Part shown: one piece after another, positions 47,101 to 59,581 of the stretch | Layout of the letters: each line of letters starts with the position of its first letter | Numbering within the stretch: position 1 is the stretch's first letter | Source of the DNA: Agrostemma githago | Taxonomy: Eukaryota > Streptophyta > Magnoliopsida > Caryophyllales > Caryophyllaceae | DNA: 64,000 nt | NCBI GenBank assembly: GCA_958450325.1 | Contig: OY288251.1 | Span: forward strand, 14,464,001 to 14,528,000 | Reading direction: 5' to 3' | The notes under the pieces: generated by a model | Database searches by the model: none | What the model was told of the DNA's origin: nothing | Seen by the model: only the letters and a program-made list of their open reading frames with translations | Translations under genes and position numbers: made by a program

Positions 47101-47314
47101 ACTAAAATAACAGTCACTGCACACTAAAGTAACACAGTATGTCAACTAAAATAAAACAATATATATTCGTGTGCGCAGATGAATATGCAGTTCAACGTAG
47201 AAAAGTAGAACCTAATAATCTAGTATCATCTCAATGACTCCTATATACATTCCAGTATAAACTACAATGTATATACTCACCGTTTGTGTTTGCTACGATT
47301 TGCATATCAGCCAT
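44167..47314 (-). pseudogene. FAR1/MURA-like MULE transposase, heavily decayed
   Basis: A possible first exon is 47281-47314 (ATG to GTGAGT), and another small exon lies near 46646-46730 (LSRNLTKYHK). The body has GATQTYKMCKEQVEGF, DYDLDEDGSLSRVFWADA and NKYKMIFTPFTGVDHH. It continues with EYIITDQDPG (catalytic Asp region), FDERWMEIMEEHDV, LLRTTQRSESENSFF, VYTHVVFDEF and a SWIM-like LFETRGVLCRHIIW. The tail has a CCHC-like CNNCK...HHDKRNC and a Ser/Glu run. Damage includes a short T run at 46192-46199 (frame loss), an extra base near 46078-46080, further shifts near 45880 and 45790, TAG at 45752-45754 and TAG at 44326-44328. I do not see the N-terminal FAR1 DNA-binding domain. It cannot encode a working transposase. 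Confidence 0.82.
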
Positions 47315-47699
47315 TGAATGACAAGTAGAAGCCGGATTGATTGAACAAAAAATGCAGCGCGATGAAGACGATTACTTATTGAATGTGGTCTTGATTGTAT
47401 AGTTTTGGAGAAAGAATGAATGATTGAATGAGCGAGAGATTGATGAAAAACGATGAAGAAAGTAATGGAAACTGAATTGATGAACGACAGAACGATGAAG
47501 ATCGATGAAGAAAGTAGTGAACGAGAGAGTGATTGATTGAATGAATTGATGAACGAGAAAGTGATGAAGAAAGTAATGAATGCTGAATGTGAATGATACG
47601 TTACTGAATGATATTCACCTTCCTATTTTCTTGGAAGCAGTATCTTTTTTTTTAATAATATAGTGATTAATCTCGTCCCTTCATCCACCTCCCATCCAA
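47315..47699. other. MULE right subterminal region
   Basis: Repetitive GAATGA/GATGAAGAAAGTAATG text of short degenerate repeats, presumably the transposase promoter side. No ORF. It leads into the right inverted repeat. Confidence 0.5.
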
Positions 47700-47757
47700 C
47701 GGATGGGATGAGGACTTAGGGACTCAACACATATATAGGGACTCATTAGAACCCATC
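47700..47757 (-). repeat. MULE right terminal inverted repeat
   Basis: Partner of 37089-37150, ending ACCCATC directly before a TA tract. Confidence 0.7.
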
Positions 47758-49106
<1,349 letters not shown>

Positions 49107-49165
49107 GCTTTCTCTCTCTACGTTCTAGAGAAAGAATTTCTCTCTCGAAGAACTTTCGGTTAACA

Positions 49166-50652
49166 ATGGCGACGGGTACAGGACGAGGACGGGAAGGCCG
49201 AGGAAGGTTCAGTTTGACAAACAGGCTACTAAGGAAGCTATAGGTACGAGTTCGGAGACAGAAGAGGTCGGTGAGCCGGAGATGGATGCTATGAAGACAC
49301 CACCGAAGGGGAATTCCGTTAATGAAATTATTCAACAAGCTTTTCAATCGGCCTCTGCTACTATTTTTCCTTCCTTAACTAAGGAATCGATTCCTACTGG
49401 TGGAGAGGGTAGCTCAGTGGTGGTTGGGGGTGCGGAAAACAGGGGATCGGTGGGATTAGAGGAGACAGGGGAAATTCACCCGATTCACGGTAAGGATTCT
49501 TGGGCGATGAAGGCTAAGGATACCAAGAAGGGGATGGAGTTGTTTTTTGATGAAAATAGTGCTAAGTCAACGGAGATTGACATAGTTTTTGAGGATTTTG
49601 AGGATGAATTGCAGATGTGGAAACATACGTTAATGGGTAATGTAATAGGTGCTCGACCGACGCTGAAGCAGATGGTGGAATTTGCTGATCGGAACTGGAA
49701 TTATTCCTGCCCTCCTGTTGTCCAGTACTTCAAAAAGGGCTGGTTCTCGTTCAAGTTTAGCAGGAAGGAGGATTTGGATGCTGTTATGAGGGGAGGTCCA
49801 TGGCTGGTGGGTCAGAACTCGCTGATCCTGAAACAATGGAGTCCTCGTTTCTCACAGGAGATGGATAGAATTTCTGTAGTCCCGGTGTGGGTCCTTTTCC
49901 CTGATTTGGATCCATTTCTATGGACTGAGGCGGTACTTAGTAAGATGGCGAGTAAGGTGGGGAGACCAATGTTTGCAGACATGACCACTACGTATAAGGA
50001 GAGGTTGTCGTTTGCTCGGGTGCTGGTGGAAATTGATGTTGCTAAAGAGCTACCTGATACTATATCTATGAAATTGCCAATGCTGGGGTGTTTAGTGCAG
50101 AGAGTTGAATATGAATGGATTCCATTTCATTGCTCAGGATGTGGAAAGCTTGGCCATACAAAAGAAAAATGTAAATTGGAGAAAAAGAAGGAGCAGGTTA
50201 CACAGATTAAGCTGCCTGCTATGAGATATACACCCAAGAAGGATGTCTCTCAGAGGGGAGGTGGTACCTTAGTAGGGAAGGATGTGGAGCCTCCTTCTAC
50301 TACTATAACGCATCGTGAAACCTCTGAGAAAGAGCCGACTGGAGGCCTCTGTATCACCGGCTCTGGATCCCAGGTGCTAGGTGCCTCTGGAATAGGAGAC
50401 CAAGTGTCACATCAGGTAGAGGTGGAGGAATCTGATGTTGACGCTGGCTTCACTCCTGTCCATAGGCGCTCAGGATGCACTGGGGGAGGTCAATTGGTGA
50501 CAGGATCCAGTTTGGGCTATGGAGAAATGGAGGATGTTATGCTGATTGTCTCTGCCAATAGGTTTGAGGCATTGCAGGTTAGGGAAGAGCAAGAGAGGAT
50601 TGGTGGGAGTTCTTCACCAATAGAGGATACAGTTCCACCTGACTTAACTTAA
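49166..50652 (+). pseudogene. LINE ORF1, early frameshift
   Basis: The natural ATG at 49166 opens the Arg/Gly-rich start seen in the other copies (GTGRGRE). A missing base near 49187-49195 throws this reading into a stop. The downstream frame is open from before 49282 (in-frame ATG) to 50652. It contains the DUF4283-type domain (MGNVIGARPTLKQM, GWFSFKFSRKEDL, GGPWLVGQN), the CCHC knuckle CSGCGKLGHTKEKC and the GGLCITGSGS patch. A protein from 49282 would lack only the basic N-terminus. Its TAA shares one base with the ORF2 ATG (TAATG). Confidence 0.85.
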
Positions 50653-53600
50653 TGATTGTGGCTTCTTGGAATATAAGAGGAGGAAATGAGCCTTTGAAGC
50701 AGTCTGCTATTTTGCATTTAATTAAGGCTAATAGGATTGATGTTTTAGGTGTCTTGGAAACTCGAATAAAGGAAGATAAATCTAAAGCCATTATTAAGAA
50801 TAAGTTCTCAAATTATATGGTTAGATGCAATTATTGTAGTCATTATAATGGAAGAATTTGGGTCATATGGAATCCTAATACTGTTAGAGTTACTGTCTTG
50901 GACATTTCTGCTCAGGCGATGAGTTGTTTAGTTCAGCATCTGGGTACCAGTACAGAATGTGTGGCTACCTTTGTGTATGGACTAAATGATTCTTTGGGGA
51001 GGAGGGATCTTTGGGACTACTTAAATAAAATGGGGAATAGGGTGAGTAGTTGGATGGTCTTGGGGGATTTCAACATTGTTCGAAATACTGAAGAGAAGAT
51101 AGGAGGATCTCAGCCAGAGGAGGGGGCTATGGAAGACTTTAATCGTTGTATTGTGGATAATAAATTGCAGGAATTGACTGGTCAGGGATGTGATTTCACC
51201 TGGACAAATAAACAGGATCCGAATTCGAGGGTGTGGAGTAGGCTTGATAGAGCTTTAGTTAATGTTGAATGGTCTGATATGTTTCCTAATGCTTTTGTCC
51301 ACTTTATGGCTGCTGGTGTTTCAGATCATTCACCAGTGGTTATTAATTTGTTTGCTGAGGTTATAAATCGTAAGAGGTTTAGTTTTCTCAATTGTTGGGT
51401 TAAACATCCACAGTATAATGATATTGTGTATGGAGCTTGGGGGAAAAGGGTGTATGGTACAGCAGGATATCGCCTTTTTAGTAAGTTGAAAAATGTTAAA
51501 GGGGCTTTGCAGGAGTTGCATAAAGCTAATTATTCTGATATTAGTAGAAGGATCCTTGAGGTTAAGAAGCAGATGGAGGTTTGTCAGATTAATTTACAGG
51601 TGATGCCTTTCTCTGAGGACTTGATTATGAAGGAAAGGGATCTGACTCAAACACTTCTTCTTCTCCAGAAGGCTGAGCTTAGTATTACGAAGCAAAGGGC
51701 CAAAATGGATAGTATAAAGCTTGATGACTCGAATACTGCTTATTTTCATGGCAAGGTTAAGGAAAGAAGAATGCAGCAGGTTATTGGGGTCATTCAGGAC
51801 CATAATGGACAGATCAGAAAGGGGATAAAGGACGTGGCAGGAGGGTTCATAGATTACTACAAGCATCTTCTGGGGACTGAGGTTGATGTGGTGAACATTG
51901 ATAAGGATATTATCACTAAGGGGCCCTTGGTTCAAATGAAGGATTGGGAGAGACTGCAGATGCTTCCTGATGAAGAGGAAATCAGGAAAGTGGTTTTTTC
52001 CATGGGATCAAGGAAGAGTCCTGGTCCTGATGGATTTTCGGCTGGGTTTTTTAAAGCTTCTTGGCATATAGTGAAGAAAGATTTTTGTGCTGCGGTGATG
52101 GAGTTTTTTGACAGGACTAAAATGGTAAAGCAGGCTAATACCACTTTAATCTCTTTAATTCCTAAAAAGCAAGTTTGTCATTCTGTGATGGATTTTAGGC
52201 CTATTTCTTGTTGTTCTGTGCTTTATAAGACAGTTACTAAGTTGTTGGCTAATAGGATTAAGATGGTTATTGGGGAGATTGTTGGTCAAGAGCAGGCAGC
52301 ATTTATTCAAGGGAGGTGCATCCAGGATAATATTGCTCTTTCACAGGCGCTTATTAAGGGTTATGGTAGAAAGTATCTCTCTCCTAGGTGTTTGATGAAA
52401 ATAGACCTTAGGAAAGCTTTTGACTCAATTCAGTGGAAGTTTGTAGAGGCCCTTTTACAGGGATTGAACTTTCCTCCAAAATTAATTGGTTGGATTCTAG
52501 AGTGTATTAAGGGTTCTTGGTTTTCTTTGAAAGTTAATGGGGCTGTGGAAGGTTTTTTTAAGGGAAAAGGGGGTGTTAGGCAAGGGGATCCGCTCTCCCC
52601 ATACTTGTTTGTTTTAAGTATGGAGATGCTCTCAAGAAGACTTAGACAGGTTGAGTATGAAGCCCAAGTGTCTTTTCATCCGAAATGTAGGAAGTTACGG
52701 CTCAATCATTTGATTTTTGCTGATGATCTAATGTTGTTTATGCGTGGGGATGTGCCTTCGGTAGAGGCTGTGGTGAAAGCTTTGGATATGTTCGCTGCTG
52801 AAGCAGGTTTGAGGGCTAATAGAGATAAGTCTGACATTTACCTGGGGGGAGTTAGTGAGAATATAAGGGAACTCATTTTGAGGGAGACTGGTTTCAAGCA
52901 AGGCCTTTTCCCTTGTCGATATTTAGGTCTTCCTCTTAATGAAGTTACTAACAGGTTGGTGCATTATTCTAGTCTTATTGACAGAATTTATGGGATTATT
53001 GGGGGTTGGTCTGCTTGTTTGTTGACTTATGCAGGAAGAGTACAATTGATAAATACTGTTATTGCAGGAATTCTGAACTTTTGGTCGGCTAATACTTTGA
53101 TTCCTGGTAATGTCATGACTAAGATTGTTCAGGCTTGTAGAAATTATTTATGGACAGGGAGAAATACTCAGAAGCATATGGTCATCAAGAGTTGGGATGG
53201 TATATGTGTACCTTGGGAAGAAGGGGGATTTAATATCAGGAACTTTTGGGCTTGGAATAGAGCTTTGATGGTTCAGAAATTTTGGAGATTACTTCAACCT
53301 GGAAATGATCTTTGGTCGATGTGGAATAGAGCTTATGTGTTAGGTCCTAGGACTATTTGGGAGGTCCATAAACAGGATAGGTTTACTGGCACTTTTAACA
53401 GTATTTTGAAGGTTAGGGATGAACTGTTGGCTGGTATAGGGGATAAGGGGATGGTTTGCAGATTGTTGTTGCAGGAGTGGACCAAGAATGGGGTGTTTAA
53501 GGTGGATGCTGCTTATGAATGGTATAGAAAGAAGTATCATGCTTGCAGAGAATTAAAGATGATGCAAGGACAGCACATATCGCCTAAGCATAGTATTATA

Positions 53601-54020
53601 GCTTCTTTGGCTTATCAGCAAAAGCTTGCTACGATTGATATGTTGCAGCGGAGGGGGATGCTAATTGTGAATAGATGTATTCTTTGTGCTGCTGACTGTG
53701 AGACTAATGCTCATTTATTTTTCGAATGTGAATTCTCTAGTCAGGTCTGGAAGGGGTTATTGGATTGGATGCGGGTTAGGGGAAGGAGTATGAAACTTGG
53801 GCTGGAGCTGAAGTGGTGTACTGGAAGAAGGAAGACTAAGCATTGGAAGCAGAAATGGTATAGCGCTTGTTTGGCAGCGGCTACTTATTACATTTGGTCG
53901 GAGAGGAACACTCGAATTTTTGAAACTAAAGTCCATACTGTAGAGTCCATTCTTCATCAGATTAAGTTTGATGTTTTTATTAGGTTGAAAGGATGCAATT
54001 ATGATTTGAGTAAGAGGTGA
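50652..54020 (+). CDS. LINE ORF2, intact AP endonuclease-reverse transcriptase
   Basis: An uninterrupted 1122-residue frame. The AP endonuclease (about 1-230) has SWNIRGGN, VLETRIKED, LGDFNIVRN, DFTWTNKQD and GVSDHSPVV. RT (about 440-740) has SPGPDGFSAGFFKASW, RPISCCSVLYKTVTKLL, KIDLRKAFDSIQW, VRQGDPLSPYLF and the catalytic IFADDLML. The tail has a zf-RVT-type site CILCAADCETNAHLFFEC and no RNase H. The role is nicking of target DNA and target-primed reverse transcription. This is the only LINE copy here with all ORF2 motifs in one intact frame. Confidence 0.95.
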   Translation: MIVASWNIRGGNEPLKQSAILHLIKANRIDVLGVLETRIKEDKSKAIIKNKFSNYMVRCNYCSHYNGRIWVIWNPNTVRVTVLDISAQAMSCLVQHLGTSTECVATFVYGLNDSLGRRDLWDYLNKMGNRVSSWMVLGDFNIVRNTEEKIGGSQPEEGAMEDFNRCIVDNKLQELTGQGCDFTWTNKQDPNSRVWSRLDRALVNVEWSDMFPNAFVHFMAAGVSDHSPVVINLFAEVINRKRFSFLNCWVKHPQYNDIVYGAWGKRVYGTAGYRLFSKLKNVKGALQELHKANYSDISRRILEVKKQMEVCQINLQVMPFSEDLIMKERDLTQTLLLLQKAELSITKQRAKMDSIKLDDSNTAYFHGKVKERRMQQVIGVIQDHNGQIRKGIKDVAGGFIDYYKHLLGTEVDVVNIDKDIITKGPLVQMKDWERLQMLPDEEEIRKVVFSMGSRKSPGPDGFSAGFFKASWHIVKKDFCAAVMEFFDRTKMVKQANTTLISLIPKKQVCHSVMDFRPISCCSVLYKTVTKLLANRIKMVIGEIVGQEQAAFIQGRCIQDNIALSQALIKGYGRKYLSPRCLMKIDLRKAFDSIQWKFVEALLQGLNFPPKLIGWILECIKGSWFSLKVNGAVEGFFKGKGGVRQGDPLSPYLFVLSMEMLSRRLRQVEYEAQVSFHPKCRKLRLNHLIFADDLMLFMRGDVPSVEAVVKALDMFAAEAGLRANRDKSDIYLGGVSENIRELILRETGFKQGLFPCRYLGLPLNEVTNRLVHYSSLIDRIYGIIGGWSACLLTYAGRVQLINTVIAGILNFWSANTLIPGNVMTKIVQACRNYLWTGRNTQKHMVIKSWDGICVPWEEGGFNIRNFWAWNRALMVQKFWRLLQPGNDLWSMWNRAYVLGPRTIWEVHKQDRFTGTFNSILKVRDELLAGIGDKGMVCRLLLQEWTKNGVFKVDAAYEWYRKKYHACRELKMMQGQHISPKHSIIASLAYQQKLATIDMLQRRGMLIVNRCILCAADCETNAHLFFECEFSSQVWKGLLDWMRVRGRSMKLGLELKWCTGRRKTKHWKQKWYSACLAAATYYIWSERNTRIFETKVHTVESILHQIKFDVFIRLKGCNYDLSKR

Positions 54021-54146
54021 ATATCGTTTTTTAGTAATGGATGTATAGGGGGTTATATTTTTGTAAGCTAGGCTCTTTTGTTTTTCCCTATTTGGATGAA
54101 TAAAGGAGTCATAAATTTCTTGCAAAAAAAAAAAAAAAATTAAATA

Positions 54147-54449
<303 letters not shown>

Positions 54450-54519
54450 CCTCTCTCTCTCTATATTCTAGAGATAGAAAATCTCTCTCAAATTAGCGAA
54501 AACCGCCATTAACGAACTC

Positions 54520-56067
54520 ATGAGTACGATGGGCACAGGTCGAGGGAGGGGGAGGCCGCCTAAAAACAAAGCACGAATTGAGCAAGAAACTAATTTAGAG
54601 CCTAAAGATACTTTGAACTCTAAAAATGGTGAATCAGAGCAGGAGAATTCCCAAGCCCAGCAGAGTGCGAAGCAGGGGAGCCCTTCGGTAAATGATCTTA
54701 TCAGCTCAGCCTTTAAGGCTGCTCAAATTGCAGTAGGAATCAATCAACCTAATGCAATTGGGGAAGATTTTGAGAAAACCCGATTAGAACCCGATTTGGG
54801 GGAAAACAGGGAACCGGAGAAGAAAGATGGGAACGATGTAGCGGTCCTAATTCCTGATTCGAAGCCATGGTTGGCGAAGGTTAAGAGCACGAAGATGGGA
54901 ATGGGGCTTTTTTTTGACAAAGAAAGTGCGGATTCAACGGAGGTAGATATCCGTATGGAAGACTTTGAGGAGGAATTAAAATTCTGGAAGCATACTTTGA
55001 TGGGGAATGTAATTGGTGCTCGACCAACGATTAAGCAAATTTCTGAATTTGTGCTGACGAACTGGAACCATGTTGGGGCTCCGGTGGTTCAGTACTTCAA
55101 GAAAGGTTGGTTTTCATTCCGGTTCAAGAACAAGGAAGATATGGATGCTGTCTTAAGTGGAGGGCCATGGATGTGTGGTAAGAATTCCTTGATTCTAAAG
55201 CAATGGAGTCCCAGTTTTTCTCTTGAAATGGATAGAATTTCTGTTATACCAACATGGATTCTTTTCTCGGATCTCGACCCGTATCTCTGGACTGAATCAG
55301 TCTTGAGTAAGATGGCGAGTAAAATTGGGGTCCCGATGTTTGCTGATACCACGACAACATTCAAAGAGAGACTGTCTTTTGCGAGGGTTTTAGTTGAAGT
55401 TGATGTTTCGCAAAAACTTCCGCAGTTCATTACTTTAAATCTGCCATTGATTGGTAGAATTGTGCAAAGGGTGGATTACGAGTGGTTACCATATTACTGT
55501 AAAGGATGTGGGAAATTGGGACATGTTCAGGAGAGGTGTAAGAAGAATAAGCAGGTTGTGAAGCCTGCTACTGCTGTTGAAACCCAGAAAAAACGATATA
55601 CACCAAAGAAGAATGAATCTCAAGGGCTAGGTGGTACCTCAATGGTGGATAGTGACACTATCTTACCAGTTGTAAAGCATCAAGGATCCCTTGAGATGGA
55701 ACCCTTTGGAGGCCTGATTATCACTGGCTCAGGACCCCATCTGCTAGGCGGTACCTCAGCGGGTTTGGAGCAGTCTGAGGAGCAGGACGGGACACATTCT
55801 GATTCAGGATGCAATGTGCTAGGTCAGGCTGTCCCTCCTGATTCTGATGATGCTTTCATTCCAGTTGTAAGGCGTCAAGGATGCAGTGGGATAGGCTTTA
55901 AGGTGAAAGGCTCCAGGGAGAGTTCAGATGGTTCAGGAAAGAAGGTGAACAGTGGTGAGATTGTTACTCCTAACAGATATGAAGTCTTGCATTCGGACAG
56001 TTTGTTTGACCTGGAGGAGGCTGTACCTCCAGTAGTGGAACCGTTACCACCTGACTTAAAGCAATGA
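54520..56067 (+). CDS. LINE ORF1 protein, intact
   Basis: 515 codons from the first ATG (a second in-frame ATG lies three codons on). An Arg/Gly-rich AT-hook-like start (TGRGRGRPPKNK), a low-complexity linker, the DUF4283-type domain (MGNVIGARPTIKQI, GWFSFRFKNKEDM, GGPWMCGKN, DLDPYLW), and the CCHC knuckle CKGCGKLGHVQERC. The C-terminus carries GGLIITGSGP. It binds element RNA by analogy with other LINE ORF1 proteins. Its TGA overlaps ORF2's ATG as ATGA. Confidence 0.9.
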   Translation: MSTMGTGRGRGRPPKNKARIEQETNLEPKDTLNSKNGESEQENSQAQQSAKQGSPSVNDLISSAFKAAQIAVGINQPNAIGEDFEKTRLEPDLGENREPEKKDGNDVAVLIPDSKPWLAKVKSTKMGMGLFFDKESADSTEVDIRMEDFEEELKFWKHTLMGNVIGARPTIKQISEFVLTNWNHVGAPVVQYFKKGWFSFRFKNKEDMDAVLSGGPWMCGKNSLILKQWSPSFSLEMDRISVIPTWILFSDLDPYLWTESVLSKMASKIGVPMFADTTTTFKERLSFARVLVEVDVSQKLPQFITLNLPLIGRIVQRVDYEWLPYYCKGCGKLGHVQERCKKNKQVVKPATAVETQKKRYTPKKNESQGLGGTSMVDSDTILPVVKHQGSLEMEPFGGLIITGSGPHLLGGTSAGLEQSEEQDGTHSDSGCNVLGQAVPPDSDDAFIPVVRRQGCSGIGFKVKGSRESSDGSGKKVNSGEIVTPNRYEVLHSDSLFDLEEAVPPVVEPLPPDLKQ

Positions 56068-59000
56068 TAATAGCATCTTGGAATATAAGAGGTGCTAATG
56101 ACTCCCTCAAGCAGAATGAAGTGCTAGATCTTATGAGGGTTAGAGGTATTGAGGTTTTAGGTCTCTTGGAAACTAGAATTAAGGCTAATAAGGCTTCCAG
56201 ATTAGCCAAAGGGAAGTTTAATAAGTACGGGATTCTGAATAACTATAGCTGCCACCATAATGGCAGGATATGGATTATCTGGAATCCTAATGTTGTCAAA
56301 ATTACTCCTCTCCTGATACATGAGCAGTTTATTCACTGCCAAATTAAACATCTTGCGACCAGGAAGGAGTTTTATGCTACCTTTGTGTATGGTTTTAATG
56401 AGGGGAGTAGAAGGTTAGAATTATGGAGGAACCTGGTAACTCTTAGCAGCAGGGTTCATAGTTGGGCTGTACTTGGAGACTTTAATATCATTCGTAACTG
56501 TGATGAAAAAATAGGAGGAGCAATGCCTGATGAAGCTGATATGGATGACTTTAATGAATGCATCATATCTAGTGGGTTACAGGATCTTGTAGGCCAAGGA
56601 TGTAGTTACACTTGGACTAACAAGCAAGACCCAAACTCTAGGGTTTGGACCAAGCTTGACAGAGCTCTAGTTAATTTCAAATGGGTTGAGGATCATCCTG
56701 ATTCTTATGCCCTTTTCTTACCCTCTGGAATTTCAGATCACTCGCCAATAATTGTAAAAATGTTTGAGGAGCAGGCGCATAACAGGAGATTTAAGTTTCT
56801 GAATTGTTGGATTCAACACCCTTCCTTTCTTGATATTATCAAGAGGGCTTGGGGTAAGAAAACGTTTGGTACAGCAGGGTATAGGTTCTTTTGCAAACTT
56901 AAGAATGTTAAGGCAGGTTTGACTGAGTTGCACAGGGCTAACTTTACAAGCTTAGGGCAAAGAATAAAGGAGATTGAGGAGCAGCTAGAAGATTGTCAGC
57001 AGCAATTGCAAATCAATCCTTTTTCACTGGAGTGGATTCAGAAGGAAAGGGATTTGATCTCGAGTTGTGAAGCCATGAAGCAAGCTGAAATTAGTATCCT
57101 CCAACAACGAGCTAAAATGGACAATATTAAACTGGATGATGCCGCTACTTCCTATTTCCATACTAGAATTAGGGAGCGCAGGATGCAGCAAGTAATAGGA
57201 GAGATAATTGATAAGGACGGCAAGATTAGATCAGGAGAAACTGAGGTTGCTAAAGGGTTTGTGGAGTATTATGAGAATTTACTTGGGAAAGATACTGAGG
57301 TCAATCCACCTGAGAAAAGTGTTTTGGCTAGGGGAAGAGTGGTGCTTGATCAGGAGTGGAATGCTTTGCTTTGTCTTCCCACGGAAGAAGAGATTAGGAA
57401 GGTAATTTTTTCAATGGACTCAGGAAGGAGTCCAGGGCCAGATGGGTTCACTGCTGGATTCTTTAAAGCTACCTGGCAGATCATTAAGAATGATTTTTGT
57501 GAGGCTGTGTTGGAATTTTTTGAGAAGGGTAAAATGTTGAAGCAAGCTAACACTACAATAGTGACTCTTGTTCCAAAGAAGGAGATATGTCAGTCTGTTT
57601 TAGACTTTAGACCTATTTCCTGCTGTTCAATTTTCTATAAAACAATTAGTAGGATTTTAACTAACAGAATTAAGGTGGTGTTACATGAAATAGTGGGAAG
57701 GGAGCAGGCTGCATTTGTCCAAGGAAGGAATATACATGAGAATATAGCGCTTTCTCAAGGGCTGATTAAAGGATATGGACGAAAGTTTCTAACACCCAGA
57801 TGTCTCATAAAGGTTGATCTCAAAAAAGCATTTGACTCTTTACAATGGTCCTTTATTGAAACCATGTTACAAGGGTTTAACTTTCCTCCTAGATTAATAG
57901 GTTGGATTATGGAGTGTATAAGGGGATCCTGGTTCACCTTGAAGGTAAATGGTTCAGTTCATGGGTTTTTTAAGGGGAGGAGTGGGGTGAGGCAAGGATA
58001 TCCTTTGTCACCCTATATTTTTGTCCTTAGTATGGAGGTAATGTCTAGGCATCTGAGACTGATTGATAGAACTCCTCAGGTTTCGCTACATCCTAAGTGT
58101 AGTAAGCTTAGGCTGAACCACTTAATATTTGCGGATGATCTCATGGTATTCATGAGAGGAGATGTACCATCAGTCCAGGCTGTTACTAATGCACTGGATA
58201 AGTTTGAAAGGGAAGCGGGACTTCAAGCTAATAAGGAGAAGACTGAGATATACTTTGGAGGTATAAAGGAAGAAGTACAGAATCAGATACTGCAGGTCTC
58301 TGGGTTTAAAAGAGGAGCATTCCCTTGTAAATATCTAGGGATCCCTCTTAATGATGTGGTTAATAGAACACTATTCTGTGTTAATAAAGAAGATTCAGAA
58401 TTCTATGGATTCTTGGTCTTCTAACTGCTTATCCTACGCAGGAAGGATTCAATTAATAAAGTCTGTAACATTTGGAGTGATGAACTATTGGTGTGCTAAT
58501 GCACTGATTCCTGCAAATGTGATGGCTAAGATTGAGAAGCTATGTCGGAGCTACTTCTGGACAGGTGACACCAGGAAGAGAAGTATTGCTCACAAAAGCT
58601 GGGCAAGTGTTTGTGGGCCTTGGGATGAGGGTGGCTTCCAGACTAAGGATCTTAGTGCTTGGAATAAGGCTCTTCTAAGCCATTGGCTTTGGAGGATAGT
58701 AAACAAACAGGGTGGAATTTGGTGTAATTGGATTGAGGCCTATATGTTAGGTGGACAGTCGATTTGGACAGTCCAACAGAAGGAGTTTCATACTGGTACT
58801 TTCAAAGGGATTCTATGCATTAGGGATACTATTCTGCAGGAGGAAAAAGAGGAGGGAAAGGCTATTCAGTTAGTTCAAAGTTGGACCAAACATGGCAAGT
58901 TCTATGCGGATTTGGCTTATAACTGGTTCAGGGTTAAAAGAAGGAAAATGAAATGGTTGGAGGGATTGAGGAATTCTGCAGTAATCCCTAAACACGGGAT

Positions 59001-59424
59001 TATTGCATCAATTGCAGGACAAGGGAAACTGGCAACTCAGGATAATATGCAAAGGCGTGGGATGCAGATGGTGAACAGATGTGTCTTATGCAGGAAGCAT
59101 GCTGAAAGTCATACTCACTTGTTCTTTGAATGCGATTATGCTAAACATATTTGGCTGGGGTTGCTGGACTGGATGCAAACTTATAACAGAAGTTGCGATG
59201 TAGTTACAGAGATGAAGTGGAGTATGGCTAGAAATTCGAAGAAGCATTGGAAGAATTGTTGGTTCTTATCAGCAATGGCGAGTGCAGTCTACTGGATATG
59301 GGGCGAGAGGAACGCTAGGATTTTTGATAGCAAAGAAAAGAAAGCAGATCTAGTTCTTAAACAAGTTAAGTTTGAGGTGTTTGCTAGACTAAGGAGTAGG
59401 AGGATTAACATTAGGAGATATTGA
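56064..59424 (+). pseudogene. LINE ORF2, one frameshift
   Basis: Frame 56064-58424 covers the AP endonuclease (SWNIRGAND, LGDFNIIRN, GISDHSPII) and RT (GPDGFTAGFF, KVDLKKAFDSLQW, IFADDLMVF). Near 58366-58372, compared with copies 1 and 2, about five bases are missing after DVVNR. The second frame then runs to 59424 with the zf-RVT-type site (CVLCRKHAESHTHLFFEC). RT also reads RQGYPLSP where the other copies have RQGDPLSP, a change at a strongly conserved Asp. Non-functional as read. Confidence 0.88.
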
Positions 59425-59551
59425 TTTTGGATATTTGACTATGTACTTTGTACATATTAGGGGATATTGTTTTTGTAAGCCTAGGCTCTTTCTTTTCCCT
59501 TAAAGGATGAATAAAGAGTCATACATTCTTGCAAAAAAAAAAAAAAAAAAA

Positions 59552-59581
59552 AATAATAATAATAATAATAATAATAATAAT
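59552..59581. repeat. Short (AAT)n tract
   Basis: About nine AAT units between the A tail of LINE copy 3 and the truncated start of copy 4. Confidence 0.95.

Larger units (their letters stand above)
37680..47150. repeat. Dispersed GTTACTTTAA-type motif family
   Basis: The 10-mer GTTACTTTAA and close variants recur dozens of times, typically 20-40 bp apart, in introns and intergenic DNA of the MULE only. On the plus strand they lie at about 37680-37970, 39365-39835, 40905-40985, 43635-44145 and 44905-45180. They are inverted (TTAAAGTAAC) at about 42465-42700 and 46400-47130. Exons lack them. Confidence 0.9.
37089..47757. mobile_element. Mutator-like element (MULE) carrying an Ulp1-like gene
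   Basis: The ends are imperfect inverted repeats. The left reads GAAGCGGGATCAGGTGAGTC and on through TATATATG and TTGAGTCC. The right, reverse-complemented, reads GATGGGTTCTAATGAGTCCC through TATATATG and TTGAGTCC. Both ends abut TA repeats, so a 9-bp target duplication cannot be read. Inside are a plus-strand Ulp1-like gene and a minus-strand FAR1/MURA-like transposase relic in convergent orientation. MULEs with Ulp1-like protease genes (Kaonashi-type) are known in plants. The size is ~10.7 kb. Confidence 0.8.
49107..54138 (+). mobile_element. L1-like LINE copy 2, full length
   Basis: It starts GCTTTCTCTCTCTACG directly after (AAT)n and ends with GGATGAATAAAGGAGTC, TTTCTTGC and a 15-nt A run, followed by (AAT)n. 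ORF2 is intact, while ORF1 has one early frameshift. Confidence 0.92.
54450..59553 (+). mobile_element. L1-like LINE copy 3, full length
   Basis: It starts CCTCTCTCTCTCTATATTC directly after (AAT)n. The 3' UTR has GGATGAATAAAGAGTCATAC and CTTGC followed by ~21 A, then (AAT)n. ORF1 is intact and ORF2 has one frameshift. Confidence 0.92.
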
